Positions 18,661 through 27,697 of a stretch of DNA of 29,845 nt are shown here, in pieces (position 1 is the stretch's first letter; each line of letters starts with the position of its first letter). The notes beneath the pieces were generated by a model. The model was not told where the DNA came from, made no database searches, and saw nothing but the letters and a program-made list of their open reading frames with translations. The position numbers and the translations under genes are program-made. Origin of the DNA: Chara braunii (taxonomy: Eukaryota; Streptophyta; Charophyceae; Charales; Characeae); assembly GCA_003427395.1 (NCBI GenBank), contig BFEA01000640.1:452460-482304 (forward strand), read 5' to 3'.

Positions 18661-18824
18661 AAGTTGATGAAGCGCAAAATCTATAAGACCACTCAAAGGT
18701 AACAGTGAACTGCGTCACAAAATCAAGTTCAGACATTGTCTTTCGAGTTAACGAAGTTCAACTCCATATTGCACTCTGAGCTACTAAGCAATAACGTCAA
18801 GTAACGATGTGAAAATCCTAAAAC

Positions 18825-19122
18825 TTTTGGCAGCACTTCCTTTAGGGAAGGGTTCTCGAAGAATATTTACTATACAAAATTTAAAAAGAAAAACTCAAGA
18901 CTCATAAAATATATGAAAACAAACTAACTCTTTGGTTTCAATAAAAATTTCGGAAGCACTGCCTTTAGAAAGGAAGGTTTTCATAATTTCTACTGACTCC
19001 AAAGACTAAACTATATCCTATCCTAGTTGACATCTCTAAAACTTGACTAATTTTAAGTATTTAACATAAAATTTTGCATCACCTCCCCTAAGGAAAAAAA
19101 ACTTCCAGAACTTTTACTAACT
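18825..19122. repeat. Type I hairpin array, copy beta (3 units, truncated)
   Basis: Units begin near 18830 (hairpin TTCC/GGAA around TTTAG), 18952 (CCTT/AAGG) and 19074, again about 122 bases apart. The series stops at 19122, where the foldback element starts. The type II array that follows in copies alpha and gamma is absent. Confidence 0.75.
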
Positions 19123-19569
19123 ATTGAAATGGGGCCGGAGATGAGGTCCTCATGACTGATCCGGTCGCTTTGCTTATTGCTTAAGATATTGAAATGGGGT
19201 TGGAGATGAGGTCCTCGTGACTCATCTGATCGCTTTGCTCGTTTGCTTAAGACATTGAAATGGGGTTGAAGATGAGATCCTCCTGACTGATCCGATCGCT
19301 TTGCTTGTTTGTTTAAGACATTGAAATGGGGCTAGAGATGAAGTCCTCCTGACTGATCTGGTCGCTTTGCTCGTTTGCCNAAGACATTGAAATGGGGTTG
19401 GAGATAAGGTCCTCCTGACCGATCTGGTCGCTTTGCTCGTTTTCCTAAGACATTGAAATTAAGTCGGAGATGAGGTCCTAATGACCGATCCGATCACTTT
19501 ACTCGTTGGCCTACGACATTGAAATAGGGTTGGAGATGAGGTCCTCCTGACTGATCTGGTCGCTTTGCT
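19123..19569 (+). repeat. Foldback left arm: 66-bp tandem repeat x ~6.8
   Basis: The consensus begins ATTGAAATGGGGTTGGAG and continues ATGAGGTCCTCCTGACTGAT, then CTGGTCGCTTTGCTCGTTTG and CTTAAGAC. The first period is 65 bases and the rest 66. An undetermined base (n) lies at 19380, in the fourth unit. Confidence 0.95.
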
Positions 19570-19943
19570 AAGTCGGTCAGTTTTGCTTGGTGACAAATGT
19601 CTGACTTTTATCCTTGTGAGAATAGTCCATGTTATGCATGATGTTTGACTGAGAACGACTTGAAAGTTGAAAATTTAACTAAGTAAGATACAAAACTCGT
19701 GTTTTGTTATCAAGACGAGCAAAAAATAAATTTTTTAGATGAATGAACTATTCTTTTGAATTGGTTAAATACGTTGTTGACATGACATGCTTATTGGCAA
19801 TGACTTGACTTTTGCTCTGGCTCTGTCTGTTTTTTGTTTTAGTAGGGTATTCTGTTAGTGATCGTCTTATTCTTGAGCGATAAACAGGTAGATATTCAAT
19901 TTATTTTCGTATTTGTCTCTTCATGCATGATTTTTTTCGTAGG

Positions 19944-20305
19944 AAGCAAACGAGCAAAGCGACCTTATCAGTCATGATGACCTCATCTCCAGTCCCATTT
20001 CAATGTCTTAGTAGGCAAACGAGCAAAGCAACCGGATCGGTCAGGAGGACCTCATCTCCAAACCCATTTCAATGTCTTTGGCAAACGAGCAAAACGACGC
20101 ATTTCAATGTCTTAAGCAAACGAGCAAAGTGATCTGATCAGTCAGGAGAACCTCATCTCAACCACATTTCAATGTTTTAAGCAAACGAGCGAAGCGACCA
20201 GATCAGTCAAGAGGACCTCATCTCCAACCCCATTTCAATGTCTTAAGCAAACAAGCAAATCGACCGGATCAGTCAGAAGGACCTCATCTCCAGCCCCATT
20301 TTCAA
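19944..20305 (-). repeat. Foldback right arm: inverted 66-bp repeats x ~5.5
   Basis: The units are the reverse complement of the left arm (AAGCAAACGAGCAAAGCGAC ... CATTTCAATGTCTTA). The third unit (about 20077-20110) lacks some 30 internal bases. The last unit ends in AGCCCCATTTTCAAAT, mirroring the first left unit. Confidence 0.95.
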
Positions 20306-20504
20306 ATCATCGCATGCAAAGATCGTGATTTTTACCACAGACAGATGATTTAAACATGCATAGTAGGTTCCCCTTCTGATTCAGTTAAAGTCATGAAAAA
20401 GAAAACAAAACATATACACAAGTCAAAGTCAAACAGACCAAACGTCAGGTTTGTATAGATAGGGGTTTATTGGGATTCTAATGGTATTTTGTCGGCCTAC
20501 CTCT
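20306..20504. other. Spacer after foldback, no gene seen
   Basis: AT-rich sequence with weak similarity to 13990-14180, the segment before Y in copy alpha. Nothing else is supported. Confidence 0.45.
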
Positions 20505-20640
20505 GAGTTCCCTGCCTCCAAAGTCCCGCCTGGGCTTCGGCAGAGCTCCTGCAATCGGTGGGTCAACCCCCACAAAGGCCTTGATGAGGTCCTACGGATT
20601 GCAATCCCGCGTGCCGTGCTCGCAATGTCCGGAAACCCTC
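20505..20640. repeat. Y block, copy beta
   Basis: It carries GCAATCGGTGGGTCAACCCC and AAGGCCTTGATGAGG as in the other Y blocks. The small hairpin here is AAG-T-CCC/GGG-CTT (20521-20537), with arms different from GAAC/GTTC in alpha and GAACCT/AGGTTC in gamma. Confidence 0.72.
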
Positions 20641-20649
20641 AGTGAGAAT

Positions 20650-21130
20650 TTTTCCTCGTTCATTTTCATTAAGGAACGAACAAGATATAAAAATTTCATT
20701 CCCATTTTCATCCTCCTCCTTTTTTTTCTCAACTCTTCCGCCCACTTTCTACTTCACCCACTTTCTATTCTACTCGCTTATCGGCCAAATTGACTTTAGA
20801 ATCGCATTCGCCCGTGGCAAAAACCCCTGGATACCTTCTCTCCTCCCCTTAATCTAATCAAGAGACATGCGCCTAATAAAACGTGTGCTCTGCCAGACTC
20901 ACTTTCACCATCGCCTTCCTTCCCCCCCCTCTCTTCATGTATCTGGACGAGATTCCAGTCAGGTTCGTACACCTCCTTTTTAGCATGTTTACCCCTGCTC
21001 CCCTCGCTACCACACTACTAACTTCTTCTCTAGTCTTCTCCTCTCTATCCCTTGCGTTCTCTTCCTCACTCTCGTCGTTCCTGCTAGCACCCACACTTCT
21101 TACTAGCGCTCCTCGTCACCACTTCGTTTG
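20650..21130. repeat. Type III unit, copy beta, with CT-rich spacer
   Basis: One clear hairpin, TCGTTC/GAACGA (20656-20661 with 20674-20679), encloses TTTTCATTAAG, similar to the TTCATCAAGG loop in alpha. A possible diverged second one is CTGGA/TCCAG at 20942-20957. The rest is pyrimidine-rich. The long serine-rich open frame at 20883-21290 is a by-product of the CT bias. Confidence 0.65.
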
Positions 21131-21164
21131 TCCACGTGCAGATGTGCTCGACAAAGCCCAACTA

Positions 21165-21590
21165 CCATGGAAAGACTTCAGAGGGAACCGATTACCAACC
21201 GGTTCGATAGTCTTTCGCCCCTATTCCCAAGTTCGACGAATGATCTGCCGAGGGAAAGCTTCGGACGTGATTGTGGTCAGATATACTTAGAAAGGTCCCG
21301 ACGTGATTATGACATGCACTTTAATTTTTATAGGAGCCCTCCTCGGAATATCGCCTGCTTGTGCCCTGCCCAGACAAAGCTTATTACCCTCGACCTTAAT
21401 GGAGCGTACTCTCATTCAAACCTTTCACAACTAGATGCCGACAGACGGTGAACCTGCAGGGGGTTTCTGACGGGTCTCTTCAGCCTCATGGGTTATACAC
21501 CCACCGACACACATGCACATTAGCCCCCTCAGTCTATATTTCAAGATGGGTAGGTTAGAGGAATTTCGTCAGAATCCCGCACACGCGAGA
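21165..21590 (-). pseudogene. LSU (28S) rRNA fragment, antisense, copy beta
   Basis: The reverse complement contains GGGGCGAAAGACTATCGAAC followed by a GGTTCCCTCTGAAGT stretch, matching the universal 28S GGGGCGAAAGACTAATCGAAC and GGTTCCCTCCGAAGT. Farther right (about 21540) the word TTTCAAGATGGG corresponds to the CCCGTCTTGAAA region. Between them the sequence is badly scrambled and partly replaced. The match stops at the same 28S position (within TTCCCTC/AGGATAGC) as copy gamma, next to CT-rich DNA. Confidence 0.85.
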
Positions 21591-21785
21591 AACCGAACGG
21601 CCCTGCCCAAAAAGGCTCGTGCTCAAGGTCATCGACTGTCGTGACGTCCGTCCGTGGTGGGGGCGAATTCCACCCACTTCCTACTTCAATGCTGGTCACA
21701 GCAACCCCTGCTGGCAGGCACCCCTTCGTCCTGGTCAAGGGTGACGCCGACGCAGTTGCCCATGCAACTTAAGCGACATGAGTGA
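21591..21785. other. Diverged rDNA-like tail, copy beta
   Basis: CCAAAAAGGCTCGTGCTCAAGG aligns with CCAAAAAGAGGCGCTCGCTCAAGG of copy alpha (about 17075), so this is the D2-side sequence. It fades out by about 21780. R2 and R3 are missing in this copy. Confidence 0.55.
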
Positions 21786-21814
21786 ATGGTTGACACTTTA
21801 GTTAGTGAGGGTGA

Positions 21815-22085
21815 AATAACACCACAAAACCACACTTGTGTGTCAGATTCAACCGTAGTATTGAACATAAACGCGCACACACGACCACTTACTGCTTGCA
21901 ACGTACGTACATGCATGCAACGAAACTATTCACACATTGTGGACATGCGCCACAACAATATGTGCAACTCATCCGGCACAAGCAAAAAGTTAAGCGAACA
22001 ATTAGTTGGTGTCAAAAAATAACACCACAAAAACATACAATTGTATAAGACGGACCTGCAATATTGAACCGACACACACACAGAT
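21815..22085. repeat. Diverged direct repeat with different palindromes
   Basis: AATAACACCACAAAA begins at about 21815 and again at about 22018. Each is followed by a palindrome and then a similar GTATTGAAC/ATATTGAAC plus ACACACA tail. The palindromes differ: CACACTTGTGTG at 21831-21842 versus ATACAATTGTAT at 22035-22046. Confidence 0.75.
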
Positions 22086-22141
22086 ATACGCGATAATTAA
22101 TTATGCGTAAAAATACGGGTTAACAACCATGTTGAAAACTT

Positions 22142-22265
22142 GTTGGAAAAAAGTTGGAGGTTTGTATAAATCCATGTTAGACTCTTTGAGAAGAAGTTGA
22201 ATAGTGTTGGAAAAAAGTTTAGGTCTTTGAATCTATGTTGGACTCGTTGAGAAGAGGTTGAACAC
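22142..22265. repeat. Tandem duplication, ~63-bp unit
   Basis: GTTGGAAAAAAGTT recurs at 22142 and 22205, each followed by a TTTG..AATC/TATGTT..GACT..TTGAGAAGA-GTTGAA stretch. The two copies have diverged. No gene signal. Confidence 0.8.
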
Positions 22266-22399
22266 AACCGAAGACCCACTTTCAACAGTTGGTCAACATC
22301 TTTGAGGGCTGAAAAAGTTGGAAATAAAAATAAAATTTATTGAAATCCGGCAATAATTTTTCTGTTGAAAATATAAATATAATGGGGTTATAGGACATG

Positions 22400-23000
22400 A
22401 GGCGATCCTTCCCACAATCACATTATGATTTTTTTCAAAATATACGCATGATCGCAGACAAGGTCAAATCGAGATTTCAACTCTTCAAACATACCTGCAA
22501 TCATACCCAAAATTTCACATTGGCAGACCATGCGCTACACCGGGTCAAACTCTCTGCGCGCACATCCCTTGCCTTATTCACACAAAAACCAACCTTTGTC
22601 CAACCTTCCAAAAGAGAAAGCACCCAGTCCTTTTTAAATAGTCATGTCATAATAGTCCGGGTAAAAACTCAAAGAAATATTTCAACCCACATGGGCTAAG
22701 ACCTTAGGTTGAGTAGCGATAATATGTTAGAGTTGAACTGAAAACCGACCTGTTGTTAACAGATAACAGAAAACGACCCTTGTAGGATCAGGATGAAACT
22801 AGTCAGATTTTAAATTGGAATGATAAAAAAAAGAACATGTAACAATCAATTATCAAAACCAACTTTAAGTGTATAGAGATTAAACCCCCATATCACGTCT
22901 CATTCAATTTTTCTTAAGGTTAAGTCTAAATTTACCTCTAAATGGGTGATAGAATAATAATATAAAATTGGTAGCATGTCCCCTATACAGGGTGAATTGT
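22400..23000. repeat. X block, copy gamma
   Basis: The sequence aligns with 10400-10920: GATCGCAGACAAGGTCAAA, CACAAAAACCAACCTTTGTC, CTAAGACCTTAGGTTGAGTA, GTAGGATCAGGATGAAACTA and TCACGTCTCATTCAATTT all have partners there in the same order. The open frame at 22397-22699 (100 codons) is unsupported. Confidence 0.78.
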
Positions 23001-23029
23001 CAAAGTTTTTCATCTCCAAATATAATATA

Positions 23030-23600
23030 ACTCATTCAAACTAAGAAAAAATAAACAACACTTCCTTTAGAGGAAGTGCCCTTTCATAATTTATACTCAA
23101 CTTAATATTAAATTTCAAAATAATTTTTGACTTTATAAAGTTAAATTTTATCGAATTATCTTAATTAATAAAAAATTAGGCAACATCTCATTTAGAGAAA
23201 GTATGTTTCTTAAATTTATAGCAGAGAATTTTAAAATAAAACTTGAATTTTGTTAGGACAAAATTGAACTAACCTTTTAGATTTGTAAAAATTTGGCAAC
23301 ACTCCCCCTAGGAAAAATGTTTTTTCAAATTTTGTACAAAGTTAAATACAAGTTAAAAAAAATAATTTTAACTTCACAAAGTTTAAATTTGTCTAATTCT
23401 CTAATTTAACAAAAACTTTGGCAGCTCTGCTCCTAGAAAACTAGGCTTCTCAAATTTTTACTAAGCCATATATGAAACTCAGACAAAAGTGGAATCCGTA
23501 AAGACAAAAAATTTACTAACTCCTTGGATTTGTAGACATTTGGACAGCATTTGCTTTAGTGAAAGCGCTTTTTCAAATTTTATACAAGGCCAAATATAAA
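23030..23600. repeat. Type I hairpin array, copy gamma (5 units)
   Basis: Units start near 23050, 23172, 23294, 23418 and 23542 (about 122-bp period). The first hairpin is a perfect 7-bp stem, CACTTCC/GGAAGTG (23059-23065 with 23072-23078), around TTTAGA. Later units keep the TTTAG or CCTAG loop with shorter, different arms. Spacers contain AAATTTNTAC and TCTAATTCTC-like words. Confidence 0.78.
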
Positions 23601-23840
23601 CTTAACTTTTAAGAGCAGAAATTAAATTAACTCTTATGGCTCTATCACATGGTGAACATCTAAAGTAACTACCTATCAGAGACAACATGAGCTGGACTAA
23701 AGACTAGTGCACTCATCGTTAAGCAGCACCAAAAACCAAGGTAAGTCTCTCACTAAAAGTCCAAAGTTGTTTATACGTAAGATTACTCATTGATTTTTTA
23801 AATGATCAATTTTTTACCCATTTTACATATGGCATGATGC

Positions 23841-24518
23841 TAAATCATTCTGCTTAGAAACAATGCTTAACATGCGTTAAGTTATATACAAACAGGTTGC
23901 AAAATTACTTCTCTCTTCTTTGGGCATATGACTAGAGCATTCTGCTTATAAACAATGCCTAGTAGCCCTTAACTGTTTAAAAATTCAAGATTTAAATAAC
24001 TTATTTTCAAAATATCGGTAGAGAACTGAACCATTGTGTTTAGAAACAATGTTCAACTTGCCCAGTTTACTTCATATTATACTTTTGAATTTGATTTTCT
24101 TCGTAGTGATATGACTTAAGTTGAACCATTCTGCTTAAAAACAATGTCCTGTTGCATGTTTCGATACAAATCTAGATAAATATTTGTAATGTATACTTGT
24201 TTATACTTTTAGTGTGCGTGGCTTCAGGCTAAACCATTCTGCTTAGAAACAATACTTAGCCTTCCTCCAAAATTATCCCTTGGAATTAAACAACATACTG
24301 AATCATTCTACTTAGAAACAATGTTCAAACTATCTCAAAATCACACGAAAGCATGAAGTTGAACCATTTTGTCAAACTTCATTCAGAAATGTTAAAAAAA
24401 AACAGATAGATCAAGTCGTTCTGCTTAGAAACAATGCTTGACCTTTAAAGTTTGACAGACAAACCTTCCAAAATAAACATAGCAACCAAACTATTCTGTT
24501 TAGAAACAATGTTCGGTT
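23841..24518. repeat. Type II hairpin array, copy gamma (9 units)
   Basis: The core CATTCTGCTTAGAAACAATG recurs, with CATT pairing with AATG and a one-base bulge below it. The outer arms then differ from unit to unit. Unit arms: TAA/TTA (23841, 23867); ACTAG/CTAGT (23931, 23959); TGAA/TTCA (24027, 24052); GGCTAA/TTAGCC (24227, 24256); TGAA/TTCA (24299, 24324); TCAAG/CTTGA (24411, 24437); AACC-A-AAC/GTT-C-GGTT (24484, 24511). The unit near 24127 has only the inner stem, and one near 24363 is degenerate. No protein is encoded. Confidence 0.8.
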
Positions 24519-24604
24519 CTTCATAAAACAAACAAAAAACAAAGCACTGGGTCAGTAGAGGCATAGTGGGCTCACACAAGACAAAAAAAAGTATACCTGA
24601 CAAT

Positions 24605-24960
24605 TTTCTGCCTCTAGAACCTCGCCTAGGTTCCAGCAGAGCTCCCGCAATCGGTGGGCAACCTTCCCAGAAAGGCCTCCGTGAGAATTCCGAGTTTCCA
24701 ATCTTGCATGCAACCTTTCTCTCCTAAACAATAGATCAGATTGAGAGTAAGAAGAACAAAAGGAGAATCATTAAGTCACTGAAATACAAGGAGGGTGTAC
24801 TCAGACTCACGTAAGAGGGATTTGAACTTTCAAACGCTTGAGGGCCCCACAATGGCGACTAAATACACGATAAATTAACCAAACTGAGGCGAAGCGCAGA
24901 ACAAATGACACTTTGATGCACCTCGAAGTCGCAATGATGACCCCCTTCTGCAGCCTGACC
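24605..24960. repeat. Y block, copy gamma
   Basis: It starts with the hairpin GAACCT/AGGTTC (24617-24622 with 24628-24633), followed by CGCAATCGGTGGGCAACC, AGATTGAGAGTAAGAAG and GAGGGCCCCACAATGGCGAC, all collinear with 14185-14535. On the minus strand, AGTTCAAATCCC near 24828 resembles a tRNA T-arm or pol III B box, but no cloverleaf could be completed. Confidence 0.75.
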
Positions 24961-25499
24961 ACTCCCCTAAGCTACAATGTCTACACTCTTAGTCGAAGTG
25001 TTGTCGCTTAGCCTGATAATATTGTGTTCAAATAGAGCACATCCCGTATTTTCTATTCGAAACGCGGACAAAATGCAGAAGAACTTAGTAAAAACTGCAA
25101 ATACGACAACCGCGTGCAACAACAAGGTACATTGGCGATGTTCTGCACCGTGTGCAGCAGGAGTGATGGATTTGCCTCTGAACTGCACTCCTCTCGTAGC
25201 CATGCCGGTCTCAAGCAGTATCACTAGTCCAAAGGTTAGCAACAACAACAACTCAGCAATTTATACAACCCATGATTTGAGGTACACTAGCTATGACTTC
25301 AAAATACAGGTTGCCGCCGAAAACGCACGGTGTGTAACCATTTCGAAGTAACACAGTAGCATGATCAAAAAAATAGTTTGGACAATGAAATGGTCAGCAA
25401 CAACAACCGGATCACACGTACATCTCGACCATTCAGCCACTGTCAGCACCAGGTACGTGTGTTCATAGTCCGTATTTGTAATGGAAACCAGATTCGGCT
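24961..25499. other. Unassigned; possibly scrambled SSU rRNA
   Basis: By position this should precede the antisense SSU segment. Only vague similarities to 18S were found. A 124-codon open frame on + (24977-25351) has no recognisable domain and is not called. Confidence 0.4.
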
Positions 25500-25914
25500 T
25501 GTATTCGAGCTGGAAATCAAAACCAAATGAGCTTCTGCCCTTGGCCCCACACGAGACCTTTGTACTCATCGAGCTCATCTAAGGACACCAACGTTTCCTT
25601 TTAATAGGTATGCCGCCCCAACCAAACTTTTCACACGACAATGTGCAAGTATTTGTTGGTGCATAACAGACAGGCCATTGTCAAACTGAGGTATGTGTTA
25701 CTCTTCTTCCTTCGGCCACTCTTTTTCTTGAAGCTCAAATGTACTGCGTGTACTGGCTCTAGAATTGTCGTGGTTATCTGAGTGGTAAAAAAATCACTAC
25801 ACTAGGCGATAGTTAAGTCATTCGAAGTCTCACAGTGCAACGTTGTTCTCAATTGATCGTGTATTACTTGGTCCGTGAGACAAGCATGCGACTACTGGCA
25901 GGATCAACCACGTA
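25500..25914 (-). pseudogene. SSU (18S) rRNA 5' region, antisense, degenerate
   Basis: The reverse complement begins TACGTGGTTGATCCTGCCAG, then TAGTCGCATGCTTGTCTCAC, the universal 18S 5' end (TACCTGGTTGATCCTGCCAG). It continues with an ACCACTCAGATAACCACGAC and AATTCTAGAGCC stretch (about 25755-25795 on +). Left of that, GAGCTGGAAAT and TTGCCCTTGGCC-like words near 25510-25550 suggest the 530-loop region, with large gaps. Many conserved positions are changed, so this is a pseudogene. The 5' end lies at 25914. Confidence 0.85.
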
Positions 25915-26349
25915 ACGTTGCCTCGAATCAAGTGCAATCAACAACATAACGGTTACGAGGTGACGGTCGCACGTTCACCTCGAAGGAACATGTACGTGAG
26001 GGTGGGAATAAATACGATCACAACGATGAGGACCAGAACGACGATCACGAGCAGGTTCTCGGTTACAAGTAACCCTGTTACAAGCGGAACTTTGACGGCG
26101 AGCAACCCTGGGATAGCGACAATGGCGTTACCTCACAGAGCATGAAGACGACCATTGGGACACTGATCACAAATATGTGGAGCAATGTTGTCCTCGCTGC
26201 ACTACTCACCAAATGTGCAAAATGAGATTAAATCTTCTGCTAAAAATCAGGAACATTCATTGTCCATTGGAGTAGCTTGCTGTCGCGCCTGTTATTGGCT
26301 AAAAGGAGAGTGGATCTTCCGCTAGATCCTGGCCGGATGCACACGCAGG

Positions 26350-26353
<4 letters not shown>
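25915..26353. other. Upstream of SSU remnant; ETS/spacer candidate with type IV motifs
   Basis: No gene is recognised. The ACG-rich stretch 25930-26110 gives an uninformative Thr/Arg-rich open frame. Type IV words CTTCTGC (26233) and CTTCCGC (26316, inside GGATC/GATCC at 26312-26329) link it to 15300-15760. Being just upstream of an SSU 5' end on the minus strand, it may be a decayed external transcribed spacer. Confidence 0.45.

Positions 26354-26410
<57 letters not shown>
26354..26410. repeat. (CT)n microsatellite
   Basis: An uninterrupted TC/CT dinucleotide run of 57 bases. The overlapping open frames on both strands are produced by it. Confidence 0.99.
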
Positions 26411-26412
<2 letters not shown>

Positions 26413-26579
26413 CTCAAGTGAGCGTCCTTGGATCGGCCCAAGCGATGTCGAGGATGGCGGCTCGTGCGAAAAACACCCGCACAGTGACCGACGCGCACCA
26501 AGGGGGGGAACTTCAATGACGAAGACGGTCGGCGATGACGATAATCATCTCGGGTGTAAGTCTATGCGCCTTCCTTTTT

Positions 26580-26975
26580 CTTAATACATCGGGCCGATTA
26601 CTGGGCCAGGTTTATGCAATTTCTCCCCGTTTCCTTCTCGGTTCCTCTTCATAATAGTTGCTCAGTGCATACCTCTAACACTCCTTAAACCGCAACTTTA
26701 AACCAAAATCTAACATTGCCATTCAAATCGCAATACGTCAGAACCCTTATTTAACCTACTATTTCACTTGATTCCATTGAGAATCAAGTGAGCTACCAAA
26801 TTTTCGTTCCCCTCATATCCCTACTCACGATATCTCCGCACACATCTTGTATTTTTTTAGCTCTCATTCCGCTAGTCTATCACCCAAACTAACACTACCA
26901 TCATACTCTCCTAACCTAAAAAAACCGGACTCACCTCTTTACTTGCTCGTTTCCGTTCAGAAACGGAAGAGAATC
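26580..26975. repeat. Type III hairpin units, copy gamma
   Basis: Two clear units 180 bases apart: TCACTTGATTC/GAATCAAGTGA (26764-26774 with 26781-26791; 11 bp perfect, loop CATTGA) and TTCCGTT/AACGGAA (26951-26957 with 26962-26968). A degenerate GGCC/GGCC unit lies near 26589. Spacers are pyrimidine-rich, as in alpha and beta. Confidence 0.78.
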
Positions 26976-27134
26976 CTCTTCTTTTATTCCGCCATGTCCA
27001 CTTTCGTCATCTTCTTTACTGCCTTCGGCGAATCTGGTGCGGATCGATGTCCAAGTTCATTCCCTCTTTATAATTGTAGCCGATAGTACTCCTCTCTTTT
27101 TATCAGTGCAGGCCGGTTACCAACAAACCCCGAT

Positions 27135-27345
27135 TATCTCGAGGGAAACTTCGGAGTGAACCAGCTACAAGATAGTTCGATTAGTCTTTCACCCCGATAC
27201 TCAAGTGGGTCTCCATTAACACTCATTTGGCCTTGCCTTACCCATGCATAGTTCATCATCCTGTGGGTCCCAACGACTATGCTCACACTCAAACATCTCA
27301 TAGTAGATCGTGGGTGGCGGACCGTATACCCACAACTGTGTCGTT
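27135..27345 (-). pseudogene. LSU (28S) rRNA fragment, antisense, copy gamma
   Basis: The reverse complement reads GTGAAAGACTAATCGAAC, then TAGCTGGTTCACTCCGAAGT and TTCCCTC, an almost perfect 28S core, then diverges. Rightward on + it keeps the collinear order (CTTACCCATGCATAGTTCAT, GGGTCCCAACGACTATGCTC, ACACTC) expected of 28S antisense. The canonical AGGATAGC that should follow TTCCCTC is absent; AT/CT-rich DNA lies there instead. Confidence 0.9.
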
Positions 27346-27461
27346 GCAGCCAAACTCCGCACCCAACAAGGTCTTTCGCTTGGATCGAACATGCCACGAC
27401 GATCTGCACCTTGGATCAAAAGGCAGGGACAAGCCCCAACTCCACGTCATGAAATTAGTAA

Positions 27462-27697
27462 AATAAAAATAAATAATAAAAGAAAAAGGTAGTGGTATTT
27501 CACTTGCGCAGTAAAGCCCCCACTGGTGGTACTCAAGCTCAGGTCTGGGTTTCAAACCTGATGGGTGTACCAACTCAGCTAGGGCCATCGATTCCGGGAT
27601 TGGTCTCGGTATCCACACTAAGACCATAACTTTTATCATGTCCAGGGAACCGATCGAGGAAAAATAAAAACAAAAATGTAAATAAATAAATATTGCG
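27462..27697 (-). mobile_element. Possible tRNA-derived SINE
   Basis: On the minus strand TAGCTGAGTTGG (27570-27581) matches the pol III box A consensus. GGTTTGAAACC (27548-27558) is a plausible box B, but only 11 bases away, shorter than in a tRNA. The sequence runs on into a T/A-rich end (27462-27493). An A-rich tract also flanks the other side (27658-27696), so the orientation is not certain. It interrupts the LSU-to-R2 interval, which is contiguous in copy beta. Confidence 0.38.

Larger units (their letters stand above)
19123..20305. mobile_element. Foldback-type element: inverted arrays of a 66-bp unit
   Basis: The left arm (19123-19569) has nearly seven head-to-tail units starting at 19123, 19188, 19254, 19320, 19386, 19452 and 19518. 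The right arm (19944-20305) has about 5.5 units of the same sequence in reverse complement. About 374 bases separate them. The outermost units match each other better (GGGGC plus GATCCGGTCG) than the inner GGGGT units, which suggests genuine element ends. Long inverted repeats built of tandem subrepeats are the hallmark of foldback transposons. No transposase is present, so it would be non-autonomous. No target-site duplication was recognised. Confidence 0.85.

Noticed and set aside
20883-21290. 135-codon Ser/Leu-rich open frame on +
   Set aside because: It arises from pyrimidine-rich spacer and runs into antisense LSU rRNA.
23841-24518. Integron attC-like cassette array
   Set aside because: Imperfect hairpins with a bulge recall attC, but there are no cassette ORFs, no integrase and no core sites, and the setting is nuclear plant DNA.
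24800-24870. tRNA gene on the minus strand in Y gamma
   Set aside because: A T-arm-like AGTTCAAATCCC is present but no acceptor or anticodon stem can be formed.
24977-25351. 124-codon open frame on +
   Set aside because: No domain, signal or homologue recognised; it is not conserved in the matching part of copy alpha.
26277-26519. Open frames over the CT microsatellite
   Set aside because: Both strands are open only because a dinucleotide repeat contains no stop codons.
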